Under the pieces are notes generated by a model. It was given only the letters and a program-made list of their open reading frames with translations. It had not been told where the DNA came from and made no database searches. A stretch of 64,000 bases of DNA from Petaurus breviceps papuanus (Eukaryota; Chordata; Mammalia; Diprotodontia; Petauridae), in the NCBI GenBank assembly GCA_028583685.1, contig JAMXIF010000065.1, positions 35,292,110 through 35,356,109 of the forward strand. Direction: 5' to 3'. Positions 46,201-55,600 of the stretch are shown here, piece after piece. The first letter of the stretch is position 1. Every line of letters starts with the position of its first letter. The position numbers and the translations under genes are program-made.

Positions 46201-47068
46201 TACCTAGTCCCTTAGCATTCACCATGATTTCTCCAGATGAGCCAAACTGTGGGCTTGGCCCTGCTTCCCTCTTTTCACTCCATTTTCCTTGATGCCCTTT
46301 CTTAGGTAGAGATCTTGGTACTGCTAGAAAGCTCAGTATGTCTACCCAGGAGACTGGTCTCCATATTGAGTGTTGAGGAAAGATCTTGCTGAGGACAAGC
46401 AGGGACTATGAGCTTCCTGAATGCTCCTGCCCCACACCTTCCAGGCTGGCTGCCTGCTGAATGGTTGCTTAGGTTTGGGTCAATGTGGAACTTGGCTCCT
46501 GGCATCAAAGCTCAGGCGCACCCTCATTTTTCCAATGGGACATCCAATGATACCAAGTTAAACCTACTTCCAACTTTCCCTGTCCATCACCCAAAGCCTT
46601 CCTTGCATTCAAATCAGACACCTTCCTCCTTTTGCAATCTCTTTCTTGGTTCTTTGGAAGACCTTGTGTCATTGCGTCGTGCTTGTAGCTTCAGGGCTGA
46701 TATGGGCTTTGAGCTGCAAGGTGACTACTTTCTACCTGGGGATTCAGAGGAAGGATTCTGGCCATATCCTTTTCTTTGGGGCCTCCAACAGATACTACAT
46801 GACCTACAGTCTTATCAGAATTCATAAATATTCCCCTTTCCTCATGTGTCCCTCTGACCCATTCAGCTGGGTACTACTCTTTCTTGGACTTGGTGTTCTC
46901 CTCTATCTGCTGGGGGAAGGAGTGGTGATGAGGGCAAGAAGCCAATTCCTATCGGCTCCCCTTTGGGGGAGTCCAGCAGTTTAGTCAGGAACAGGAAACC
47001 CCCTTCCCCATCTCTCATTGATTTCTATTTACCCAATTGTGCTTTGTGGGATATTCAACCCAAGGAAC
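46200..47068. promoter_or_regulatory. Repeat-free flank upstream of the nested Myb-like gene
   Basis: No SINE or simple repeat occurs for about 870 bp before the nested gene, which is unusual in this window. The promoter and any 5' noncoding exon of that gene should lie here. A possible splice acceptor, attcaacccaag, precedes the start codon by four bases. An open frame of 139 codons (46408-46827) shows no family resemblance. No TATA box or CpG island stands out. Confidence 0.35.
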
Positions 47069-47486
47069 ATGACGTCCATGACTGAACGTAAGAGGAAGCC
47101 TAAATTCTCCAAGGATGAGCTGGACATTCTGGTCACCGAGGTGACCCACAATGAAGCTGTCCTCTTTGGGAGGGAGACCATGAGACTGTCCCATGCCGAC
47201 AGGGATAAGATCTGGGAAGGAATAGCTCGGAAAATCACCTCAGTCAGCCAAGTCCCCCGCTCAGTGAAGGACATTAAACACAGGTGGGATGATATGAAGA
47301 GGCGTACCAAGGACAAACTGGCCACCATGCAGAAGTCCCTGTCTGGCTCTGGCAGTGGAAGCCACCCCCCCACCATTATCCTTACTGCCCACGAGAGAGC
47401 CATCGAGTCCACGTTGCACGCCTCTCGCTCCATTCGTGGCTTCCCAAGAGCAGATCTGAATGGCGTGGACAGTCCTTCAACCAGCT
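47069..47486 (+). CDS. Nested Myb/SANT-like gene, exon 1 (DNA-binding domain)
   Basis: Encodes residues 1-139 of a predicted 320-residue protein. The ATG at 47069 is chosen over the in-frame ATG at 47018 and the one at 47078 because it has A at -3 and G at +4 and directly precedes the conserved block. After the basic RKRKPK, residues 13-85 form a three-helix Myb/SANT-like (MADF/trihelix) domain: FSKDELDILVTEV, then DKIWEGIARKI and SVKDIKHRWDDMKRRTKDKL. Trp49 and Trp73 are the core tryptophans of helices 2 and 3, and Phe13 stands where the first Trp is found in classical Myb repeats. The basic third helix should contact DNA. A Gly/Ser-rich linker and a second helical segment (ILTAHERAIESTLH) follow. 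The donor is AGCT|gtaagt, phase 1. This class matches the Myb-like partner of Harbinger transposons and tamed relatives such as MYPOP and NAIF1. Its orthology is not settled. Confidence 0.85.
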
Positions 47487-49384
47487 GTAAGTATCACTTC
47501 TTTAACCTTCCTCCCTGTTCTCTATTTCCCACTGACTCCTCCTTATTCTTGCTGGGCCTCCTGGCTCTTTCTGCCTCCTCCTGGCTTTTCTGTCTTTCTG
47601 TGCCTTCTCTTTGTTCTCTGTCTTCTCACCATTCTCTCCACTTTCCTTCTTTCCTTTATCTCGACTTTCTCTGTCTCTATCTCCTTTTCCATGCTTTCCC
47701 TTTGTCTCTCATTTCTCTCTCCTTGTTTTCTCTATTTTTTTTTGTATCTCACACTCCCTTCCTGCATATCACACAGACTTACTCTTAGGCCAGGGTTTGG
47801 GAGAGCAGGGTATCCTGTTATAGTCTCCTGGAGTCATTTGGAACATTGGTATCATTCAGAATTGCTGAGCATGTGAAGGACCCCATCCAGGGACTCACCT
47901 CTCTTCCTATCACGGGGCTTCCAAATTCTTCAGGCTCCACCTTGGGTCCATCCCCCCTGTCCTTGCTGAGGGCTAACCTTCTTTAAAAGCTGAGGTAGAT
48001 TTTTCCAGCTACTGAGAAACTAGAATTAGGGTAAGGGTGAGAGTTAGGGCATGGGGAGCCCAGCTGATGGGAAGTTGACTTTTGCAGGCCTGAGCCTCTT
48101 GCCCCAAGCCCTAGGCAATGGAGCACAGGCTTGGGGCCAGGTTGGACTTAGTTTGTTCATAAGAGCATAGCTTTTGAGTTTTATGTGAGTTTAGAGGCTG
48201 TCTATCCCAGCCCCCTCTTTTTTTTTTTTTAATAGATGAGGAAACAGAGATCTAGGGAGATTAAGTGATTTGATGAGGATCAAAACACTGTTTTCTGAGG
48301 TGGATTAGAACCCAGGTCTCCCTGATTCTTAGTCCAACACATTGCATGTTTCATAGTCTCAGAAGTCATTCCTTAGAGCAGTCATTTGAACCTGTGCTGG
48401 CTTCTTGGTGAAAGATAGATTAGAGGTAATAGTATCATAGATTTCTAGATGGAAGGGACCATTGAGCCATTGAGTCCAACTCTTCCCATTTTGCAGATGA
48501 AAAAGTTAAGGGCCAGAGAGACTAGAACTGTGACTTGTCCAGCATCATGCAAGTGTTAAGTTTCCAAGGTGGGATTTGCACCCACGTCTTCCTGATTCCA
48601 AGTTCAGTGCTTCATCCACTACGTCATGCTGCCAGCACTCTACGACCCCGCCCAACTACAGGGTACAAAGAGGAGAGATTGAACCCTGACTCCCTCGGTC
48701 CATCAACTTATGAAACTCCCTTCCTACAGAGCAGGTCCCTCATCACTCACTGGTCGTGGATTGTCTGGTCTCCGAGATCTTGGTTGTGGGACTAGGACTG
48801 TGTGTATGGGTGTGCATCCGTAGTGGTGTGTTCCCCAGTGAGAGAAGAGCAGTGCTGGGATGGGAGGTGAGATTCAGTGGGAGTGTAGTCTCTGGAGACT
48901 GACTGCAACTTGGGAGTTTTCCATTCCAAGATGGTGGAGAGACCAATGAATCTGCTCGTGTGGGGATTCCTCTGTTGTTGAGGGACTCCATGCATAGCTA
49001 GTTGTCTTACTCAAGATGGCCTTTGCATATGGACTATGGGATGTGAAGGGCCAGCCCGGAAAGAAGACTCCAGGATGTGTTTCTTAGCCCTCCCTTTGGT
49101 CTCAGGATCTATTCCAGTGACCGGAAGTGGTAGTGGGGGGGCGGGGGGGAGATGGTGTTAGACTTGGAGGTTGTGGTTTCTACTGTCTTTCACCATCCTG
49201 TGTCCATATACACAGCTTAATTCCCCTCTTCCCTCCACTTCTTTTTTTCTACCCCAAACCCAATGGAAATTGACATTTTAAAGCTGCAGTGTCCATAGTA
49301 GCCACGAGGTGGCACCAAAAAACTCATTAACGACCACTCAAGGATTTGAAGTCCAGGGAATTAAGTGTGAGCCTTTTAGCAGAA
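47487..49384. other. Intron of the nested gene, left part
   Basis: 47490-47770 is pyrimidine-rich (CTTT/CTCT words). An antisense MIR3 lies at about 48170-48330 and another at 48430-48640 (gatggaagggaccattgag). 48640-49384 is mostly unique, with a G-run at 49134-49150 and a CTCF-like site at 49302. No further coding exon seen. Confidence 0.5.
49302..49315 (+). promoter_or_regulatory. CTCF-like binding motif
   Basis: CCACGAGGTGGCAC fits the CTCF core (CCNCNAGGTGGCAG type) at all but the last base and lies in non-repetitive sequence in the intron of the nested gene. Orientation is forward. It is a motif match only, with occupancy unknown. Confidence 0.5.
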
Positions 49385-49878
49385 TCACAAGATGTCAAAG
49401 CTGGAAGGGGTCTTTGAACATATAATTTGGGTTATCAGGACCGAAGGGAAATATTGAACGTAACATGTTAGGACTGGAAGGAGCCTTAGAACAGAGAATG
49501 TCAGAGCTGGGAGGGACCTTAGAACAGAAAATGTCAAAGCTGGGAGGGACCTTAGAACAGAGAATGTCAAACTGGGAGGGAATTTAGAACAGAGAATGTC
49601 AGAGCTGGGAGGAACCTTAGAACATAGAATGTCAGAGTTGGGCAGGAGCCTTAGAACATAGAATGTCAGAGTTGGGAGGGACCTTAGAACAGAGAATGTC
49701 GGAGCTGGGAGGGACCTTAGAACACAGAATGTCAAACTAGGAGGGACTTTAGAACATAGAATGTTAGAACTTGGAGGAGCCTTAGCACATAGAATATTAG
49801 AGCTTGGAGGGACCTTAGAACAAAGATTAGAACTTGGAGCGAACATAGAACATAGACCATAGGATATCAGGGGAGGAA
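49385..49878. repeat. 33-bp MIR3-tail minisatellite, array 6
   Basis: About fifteen units (agaatgtcagagctgggagg, gaccttagaacagagaatg) lie inside the intron of the nested gene. An antisense MIR3 body follows at 49880-50020 (gatctagtctaatatgtta, then atggtggggaaattgatgcc), as if the array grew from the tail of that very copy. Confidence 0.9.
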
Positions 49879-50350
49879 CCTTAGAAATGATCTAGTCTAA
49901 TATGTTATTTTATGGTGGGGAAATTGATGCCCAGAAAGATGTCCAGAGTCCCACAGGTAGTTGGTGGTGAGGCTAGGAAAGTCTGTGTCTTCTTGTTCCC
50001 AATTCAGTGCACTGTCCAAAGCAGAATGTTTTCCAGGGACATGACAGGAGGGCAACCTTGAAGGATGTTGTTGACCCTTTTTTCACCTCTCCAGGTGTGC
50101 CCCTAACTGAAGAGCATGATACCTTTGCCTAGACTGTGCCTCCATTCAAATCAGGGTGTCCTGGACACTGACTAACAGGGGAATGATAGTAGGTTTGGGG
50201 GGAAGGTGGCTGTCTTGTTCAGTTCAGTCTATGAAGACCACCTCCTCTTGTCCCTGGGAGAAAAAAGAAAAATCTGGCGGTAGATAATCTGAGGCAGCCA
50301 GTTTTTCCTGCCTTGCTAATTCTTTGTGTTTCTGATTTCTCTCTCTCAAG
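49879..50350. other. Intron of the nested gene, right part
   Basis: Antisense MIR3 body to about 50025, then unique sequence up to the pyrimidine-rich acceptor of exon 2. Confidence 0.55.
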
Positions 50351-50895
50351 ATGATGAAGATGAGGAGATTCCTGGACCCTCACATCAGCCCCCTCTGACA
50401 TCTCTGCATCAAGATCAAGAAGAAGTTTCCCACCTGGCCAGGCCAGCCCTCTTCCAATCTTTGTCCTCGTCCAACCAGTCAGAGACAGTGGGAGCAAAGC
50501 CAGAGGATGTGCCACTGCCATTATCCCAGGCACCCTCGCACTCCCAATCCCAGAGCCCCCCACTCTCAGGCTTTGAGCGGCATCACTTCTACTCTCATGC
50601 CCAGGAGTCTGAGCCCTTCCAACGATTATGCCAGGAGCTGATGACTGTCCACCGGGGCATGGCGGACAGTATGCGCACGATAGGCCAGGCTATGGCCGAA
50701 CTGACCGGGTGGGTGAGCCAGATGTGCCAAAGGCTGAGTGAGATCCGAGACGGAGTCCGGGCCCTTCAACAAGTGCCCAGCATGGCGGCTGCCACAAACA
50801 CACCACTCGGACCTGAGCCCCACCGAGCAGAGCCCAGCCCGGAGCCAGCCCCGACAAGGACTACTCGATCTCGGAAGCGAAAACACCATTTCTAA
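50351..50895 (+). CDS. Nested Myb/SANT-like gene, exon 2 (linker, helical domain, basic tail)
   Basis: The acceptor is tctctctcaag. The first two bases complete Tyr140 and keep the frame, giving YDEDEEIPGPSHQPP. Residues 141-228 are an acidic, Ser/Pro/Gln-rich linker. Residues 229-281 (FQRLCQELMTVHRGMADSM to EIRDGVRALQQV) look like one or two amphipathic helices, suited to dimerisation or partner binding. An Ala/Pro/Glu-rich stretch follows, then the C-terminal basic RSRKRKHHF, a likely nuclear signal. Stop TAA at 50893. The order of a Myb domain, Pro-rich linker, helical repeat and basic tail parallels MYPOP. An intact frame over two exons with matching phases argues for a maintained gene, not a relic. 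The function is unknown; DNA binding in the nucleus is inferred from the domain. Confidence 0.83.
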
Positions 50896-52580
50896 CCAAA
50901 CCAGGCTGAGCTGGAAAGAAGAACATACAAAAAGGGGTTGGATGTCCCTGAGCGTGGGAACCCTCATTACAAAGAAGGGCTTCCTTGTCTCAATTCATAG
51001 TGTCCAGGGACAGGAAAGTCTCGTGCTGACCCCTTGCACTATCTAGGGCAGAGCCACCACCTCCTCCCTGTCTTCTGCCAAAGTTGGAGGTCTGTCAGGA
51101 ACTAGTGGTGCTCACTGGCTTCAGTGAGTCACACCCTGAAGTCTTCATCCCATTGGGCAGTCAGCCTAAGTTGGGTGGGTCTGGGTGGGAAATCTGACTT
51201 TCCCACTCAGAAGAGACTGGAATGGTGATTGACTGTATGGTCCAGGCAGGTGGCTCGACTTTTTTGACCACAGACCCCTAGGCATGATTTCTGTTGATGA
51301 AGGATGGGGAGAGGGTGATAGTTGGAGCTCAGCTCATTTAGACAAGCTGGCTATGCCCTCTGCTTGATGGTACTCCTGCCTGGGCTCCTGGACTCAGCTC
51401 TGGCTTGCATGCTTTTGTGTGAGCCATTATATGAATTTAGTTTTGTGTTTTTGCCTTTGGTGGGGCAGAGCGGGGTGTCTGTGAAGGAGAACATATTGAG
51501 ATGGAAAGGAATCCCCCTGAAGAATAGCCCTGCTTCCCATAGCTAATGCTCTGTGTTTTATAAAGCTCACTCACAATATACTGTCTCACTGGGATCCTCA
51601 GAGCACCCTTGTGAGACTGGGAGGCTGGGGAGAGATTCTGAATCTCATTTTACAGGACGGGAAAAATGAAGCCTAGGGAGGCTTTAAGTGACTGGCCCAA
51701 GGTCGAGGAGCCAGTAAGTGGTATATCTGGGTCTTCTGTCTTCCAGACCTCTCTTCTTTCCTTTCCACCAGCCAGGAGCTCAATCTTTGGTAGCAAAAGA
51801 GAAGGAGGATGTATCCGCCTTTATTAATGAGAGGGCCTGGCCTTCATCTCAGCCCCATCTCCCATCCTGTAGCTGTTCTGGACCCTCATTCCCTGGTTTT
51901 GACACTGAGGAAGAAGACTTCACAGGAGTCTAGTCAGTCTCTCTTCCCCTCCTCTGTCTTGGTGGGACAGAGGGGAGGTTTGGATGGACGAGGAGAGGGT
52001 TTGAGATGATGGGCAATTCTCTTCCCTTCCTCCTGGCACTCCAAGGGCATGGGGATCCCTGCAGTTGCTCTGCTTGTCCAGATCTCTCTTGTAGATAAGA
52101 CAACATGTGTAAGGGTACAAATACGTTCATCGATAGCTTTCTCTGGATTTTGTTTTGGTATTTGGCCTAGGACATGAAAGCTATATTCATGGCATCGGGG
52201 AGGGCGTTTGGAGGTGGCTTTGATGAATATGAATGTGGGGAGATCAGCCCAGTGAGCCTCACTGTGCTTCCTTTTTGGCCCCCTGACCCCAAGCAAGAGC
52301 CCCCTGAGTCAGGACTGACACCCCATGCCCACCTAGACCTGGAAAGTGGGTCTCTCCCAGACTCATCATGTCCTCAGGCCTGAGGTAGGGGAGGAGACAC
52401 TGGGCGCTGCCTTCCCTCAATTTTCTCTCTCCATTCTGATCTCTTAGAATAGCATTTCATTGCTACCTGAGCTGAGAATCCCCTTATCCCATAACCCATG
52501 GCTATGCTTCACCCCTGCCCCTCCAAATCTCCTTTGGAAGTATTTTTGTTAAATGATAATAAAAAGAAATATCTAACACT
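50896..52580 (+). other. Probable 3' untranslated region of the nested gene
   Basis: A repeat-poor stretch runs from the stop codon to a canonical polyadenylation signal at 52558. The only element seen is an antisense MIR at about 51580-51760. A 3' UTR of about 1.7 kb is inferred from the lack of a nearer AATAAA. A 69-codon open frame at 52174-52383 lies within it. Confidence 0.5.
52558..52563 (+). terminator. Polyadenylation signal AATAAA
   Basis: Canonical hexamer (gataataaaaag context) about 1.66 kb after the stop of the nested gene. A cleavage site 15-25 bases later is expected. Confidence 0.5.
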
Positions 52581-53070
52581 TCTAACATACCTAGCCTTCA
52601 AGTTCTTTCTTTGGTGTGTGCTCACTTCCTTTCCTCCCCTACCCCCATTCACCCCTTGCCCAATTCACCATGGTGTGTCTTTGGGTCCTTGAGGAGCTAG
52701 TGTAGATGGCTGAAAAGAAGCCAGTAGGCAGAAGAGCCCTGTCTGCCTTCTGAATACCTCCAATACCATTCTCTCTGTGGAGCAGTGTCCCCCTTCCCAT
52801 CATAACTTCTGATATCCAACCCATCCTTGAAGGCCCATGCTAGTTTCTCAAAGAAGACTACTTCTAATGGGAAATGATTTCATCCTGATCTGATCTCATA
52901 GTACTTTATGCACCTCTCATGCACTTACCATATTCTAATTTTTTATTATATTCATCTGCCTGTGACTGATTTTGAGGTCAAGGACTATGTCTGATTCTCT
53001 TTGTACTACCCCCCCCCCACTGTTCACTGTGCATCCCACACAGAAGGCACTTAAGAAATATATGAATGAC
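52581..53070. other. Noncoding interval, intron 4
   Basis: Largely unique. An old element with gcccatgctagtttctca and tatgtctgattctctttgta lies at about 52830-53070, family uncertain. Confidence 0.35.
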
Positions 53071-53077
53071 TGAATGT

Positions 53078-53500
53078 GCCCAGCCTTGTTCTTGATGTTA
53101 TTCAGGATATAGAGAAGCATAAGATATATGGATGGGTGGATGAATGGATGGATGGATGGATGGATGAAAATTGAACCTACTTTTCCAATAGGGCATGTTT
53201 ATGTATGAACATAGAAAATAATAAAAATGAATGAATGTGCTCTGCCTTGTTCTTGATGTTATTCAGGATACAAAAAAAAACCATAAAATGGATGGATGAA
53301 TGGATGGATGGACGGATGGATGGATGGACAGATGGATGGATGGATGAAAATCCAGCCTACTTTTCCAATAATCCATGGTATGAATGTGGAAAATAATAAA
53401 ATTAATAAATGAGTCCAACATTGCACCAGGCCTTATTGGTGCTGTAGAGAAGCATAAGATGAAGGAATGAATGAATGAAAAATGTGTCTAGCCTTTCATT
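53078..53500. repeat. Tandem 161-bp unit with (GGAT)n inside
   Basis: Copy 1 starts near 53083 (gccttgttcttgatgttatt) and copy 2 at 53244, 161 bp later. Each has a TGGA/GGAT run followed by cctacttttccaata and gaaaataataaaa. A third, more decayed copy starts near 53430 (gccttattggtgctgtag). Confidence 0.85.
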
Positions 53501-55140
53501 CGACCTTGTGATAAATAAAGAGAAGCATCCTATGCTCAAACAGCTCATGGTGCCTTTGGGGAGGTGACATACACATGAAACATTTGAAGTATTTGTTAAG
53601 GTCTTAGTCAACACAAATTTGTTAAACACTTACTGTATATATCGTCCCAAATGCAAGAGATACAAATTTTCGCACCAATCCTTTTGGTTTACATGGGTGG
53701 GAGAAGGTAGAATGTATGAAAAATATGCCTCTTGCTCCTGGGCGGGAAGGAGATACAGAATCTTTCCTTGACATGCTTGAAAGACCTACTTTCCATCCAT
53801 CCACCCCCGCCCCCATTCCCATTCCTCAGTCAATTGCCTTAGGATTTTTATTACATCAAAAAAGATTCACCATTGAGGTTTCCTCCAAACAACCCTTACT
53901 CATGCCTGCCAGAAAACAGAATCTACAGAGGTTTATTTTTCTTAAGTTGGATCTGAGGCATTTCTGGACCTGGCCGGGAAACCTGCTTTGTTTAGAGAAA
54001 AGTCAGAAGACAATGGGTTAGGCTGAGGAATGTTTGCTTGGAGCTATTCCATGTCAAAATCAGCTATGTTGAGGGGAAAACCTTGAGACTGCTTTGAGAC
54101 ATCTAGTCTAGGACTCTTTGGTATTTCATTGATTTGTCTAACTTCAGATGAGATAGAAATAGCCACTGAGGTTTCAACTATTGGCAGTCATCTGGATGGT
54201 TTTTGCCAGCCCCTTTCCACCCTCCACCCTCCCATCATGGATTTTCCCTTCCAAGGATTAATATGACTTTTTCCAACTTGGAACATGACATAAGATGACC
54301 TAAGAGCTCCGTCAAGCCACCTTGCAAATTATCCCTTTCTCAGAACAATCAGGAAAGATTGTTGCCTTCTATATGCTTCCCACAGGGCAGGGAAGACACA
54401 AACAGAGCACTGAAGTCATTTGGGATTTGTCATGGAGGTATTTATCACATGGGGACAGACCGGGGCTCCTGGGAACACATCTAAACTCCTCTGTATCTTC
54501 AAACTCACAATTTCTGTAAGAGAAAACCAACGTTGTTTGGAAACAGCTTAGAACAGTAGAAAGAGCACTTCCTTGGGAGTCAGAGGTCTTAGCTTCAAAT
54601 CCTGACTCTGGTACCACCTGAGTTACATTGACCAATGCCTTTCCTTCCCTAGGATTCAGTTTTCTCAACAGTAAAATCAGGTTATTGGACTAGATAACTC
54701 CTGAGGTCCTTTCCAGCCCCAAATCTTTGACCAGGTCTTTAATCTTTTTCAAAGGTTCACTTAAGTGGAGAGAAGATGTCCAGTTATCTGGAATTGTGAG
54801 GCAAAAAGATTCCAATGATCTGGGTGGATTGAGACTTATATATGCTATGCCTGGAGGACTAATGTTCAGACACTCAAAATACAGACACCAAAAGACGTTT
54901 TGAAAGATACGAGATAATATAGGTGTCCTGAAAGGCTTAGTGCAGTTTCAAGCCAAAAAAAATCTCAAAATTGCAGTAAGGCTTTTGGGACATTTCATGC
55001 CAGCATTAACTTGACTGAAATGATGCTCCAGGACTTTGAAAGCCCCATGATTTCATTACTGTAACTATCTGCTCCGCAGACACAGATCATAGAAGCCCCT
55101 CCATGACTTAGGTAAGTGGTGTTTGCTGTGGCCAAAAATC
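53501..55140. other. Noncoding interval, intron 4
   Basis: 53500-53680 has the opening theme of the old dispersed repeat. 53680-54530 is repeat-poor and A/T-rich, with no recognised exon. A sense MIR3 lies at about 54545-54725. 54730-55130 is unique. Confidence 0.45.
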
Positions 55141-55203
55141 ACTCAATTAAGCAACAAATCATTATTAAGTTCCTACTGTGTGCCAGTCACTGGACTAGAA
55201 AAT

Positions 55204-55217
55204 GCCCCCCCTAGTGG
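55204..55217 (-). promoter_or_regulatory. Weak CTCF-like motif
   Basis: On the minus strand CCACTAGGGGGGGC matches the CTCF core except near its 3' end, where the C of GGCGC is G. It lies beside an old-repeat fragment. Low certainty. Confidence 0.25.
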
Positions 55218-55344
55218 CTAATTCTGGTGATGAGCCTTCCCACCTTTATTAAGATGGGTCTTTGGATAGTAGAAATACAAGGCATTACATGAGACATATT
55301 CAAGGTATTACTGTTAGTGGGGTAGGGAAGAGAAGGGAGAGAGG

Positions 55345-55600
55345 GAGGGAGAATCAGTTAGGTAGAGCAGTGGATAGAGCACCATGCCTGAAGTTAGGAA
55401 GACGTGAGTTCAAATCTCACCTGAGATATTTACTAACTGTGTGACCCTGGGCAAGTCATTTAACCCTGTTTGCCTCAGTTTCCTCATCTGTCAAATGTGC
55501 TGGAGAAGGAAATGGCAAACTTCTCCAGTGTCTTTGCCAAGAAAACCTTCGATGGGCTCACAAAGAGTTGTACACAACGCAATCGACTGAACAACAACAA
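55345..55600 (+). mobile_element. RTE-tailed marsupial SINE
   Basis: Head aatcagttaggtagagcagt, core gtgaccctgggcaagtcatt, and RTE-type tail with ggaaatggcaaacttctcc and gctcacaaagagttgtaca, ending in a CAA-rich tail. Confidence 0.85.

Noticed and set aside
46408-46827. A 139-codon frame just upstream of the nested Myb-like gene
   Set aside because: No domain or family resemblance and no splice signals linking it to 47069. Kept only as part of a possible 5' region.
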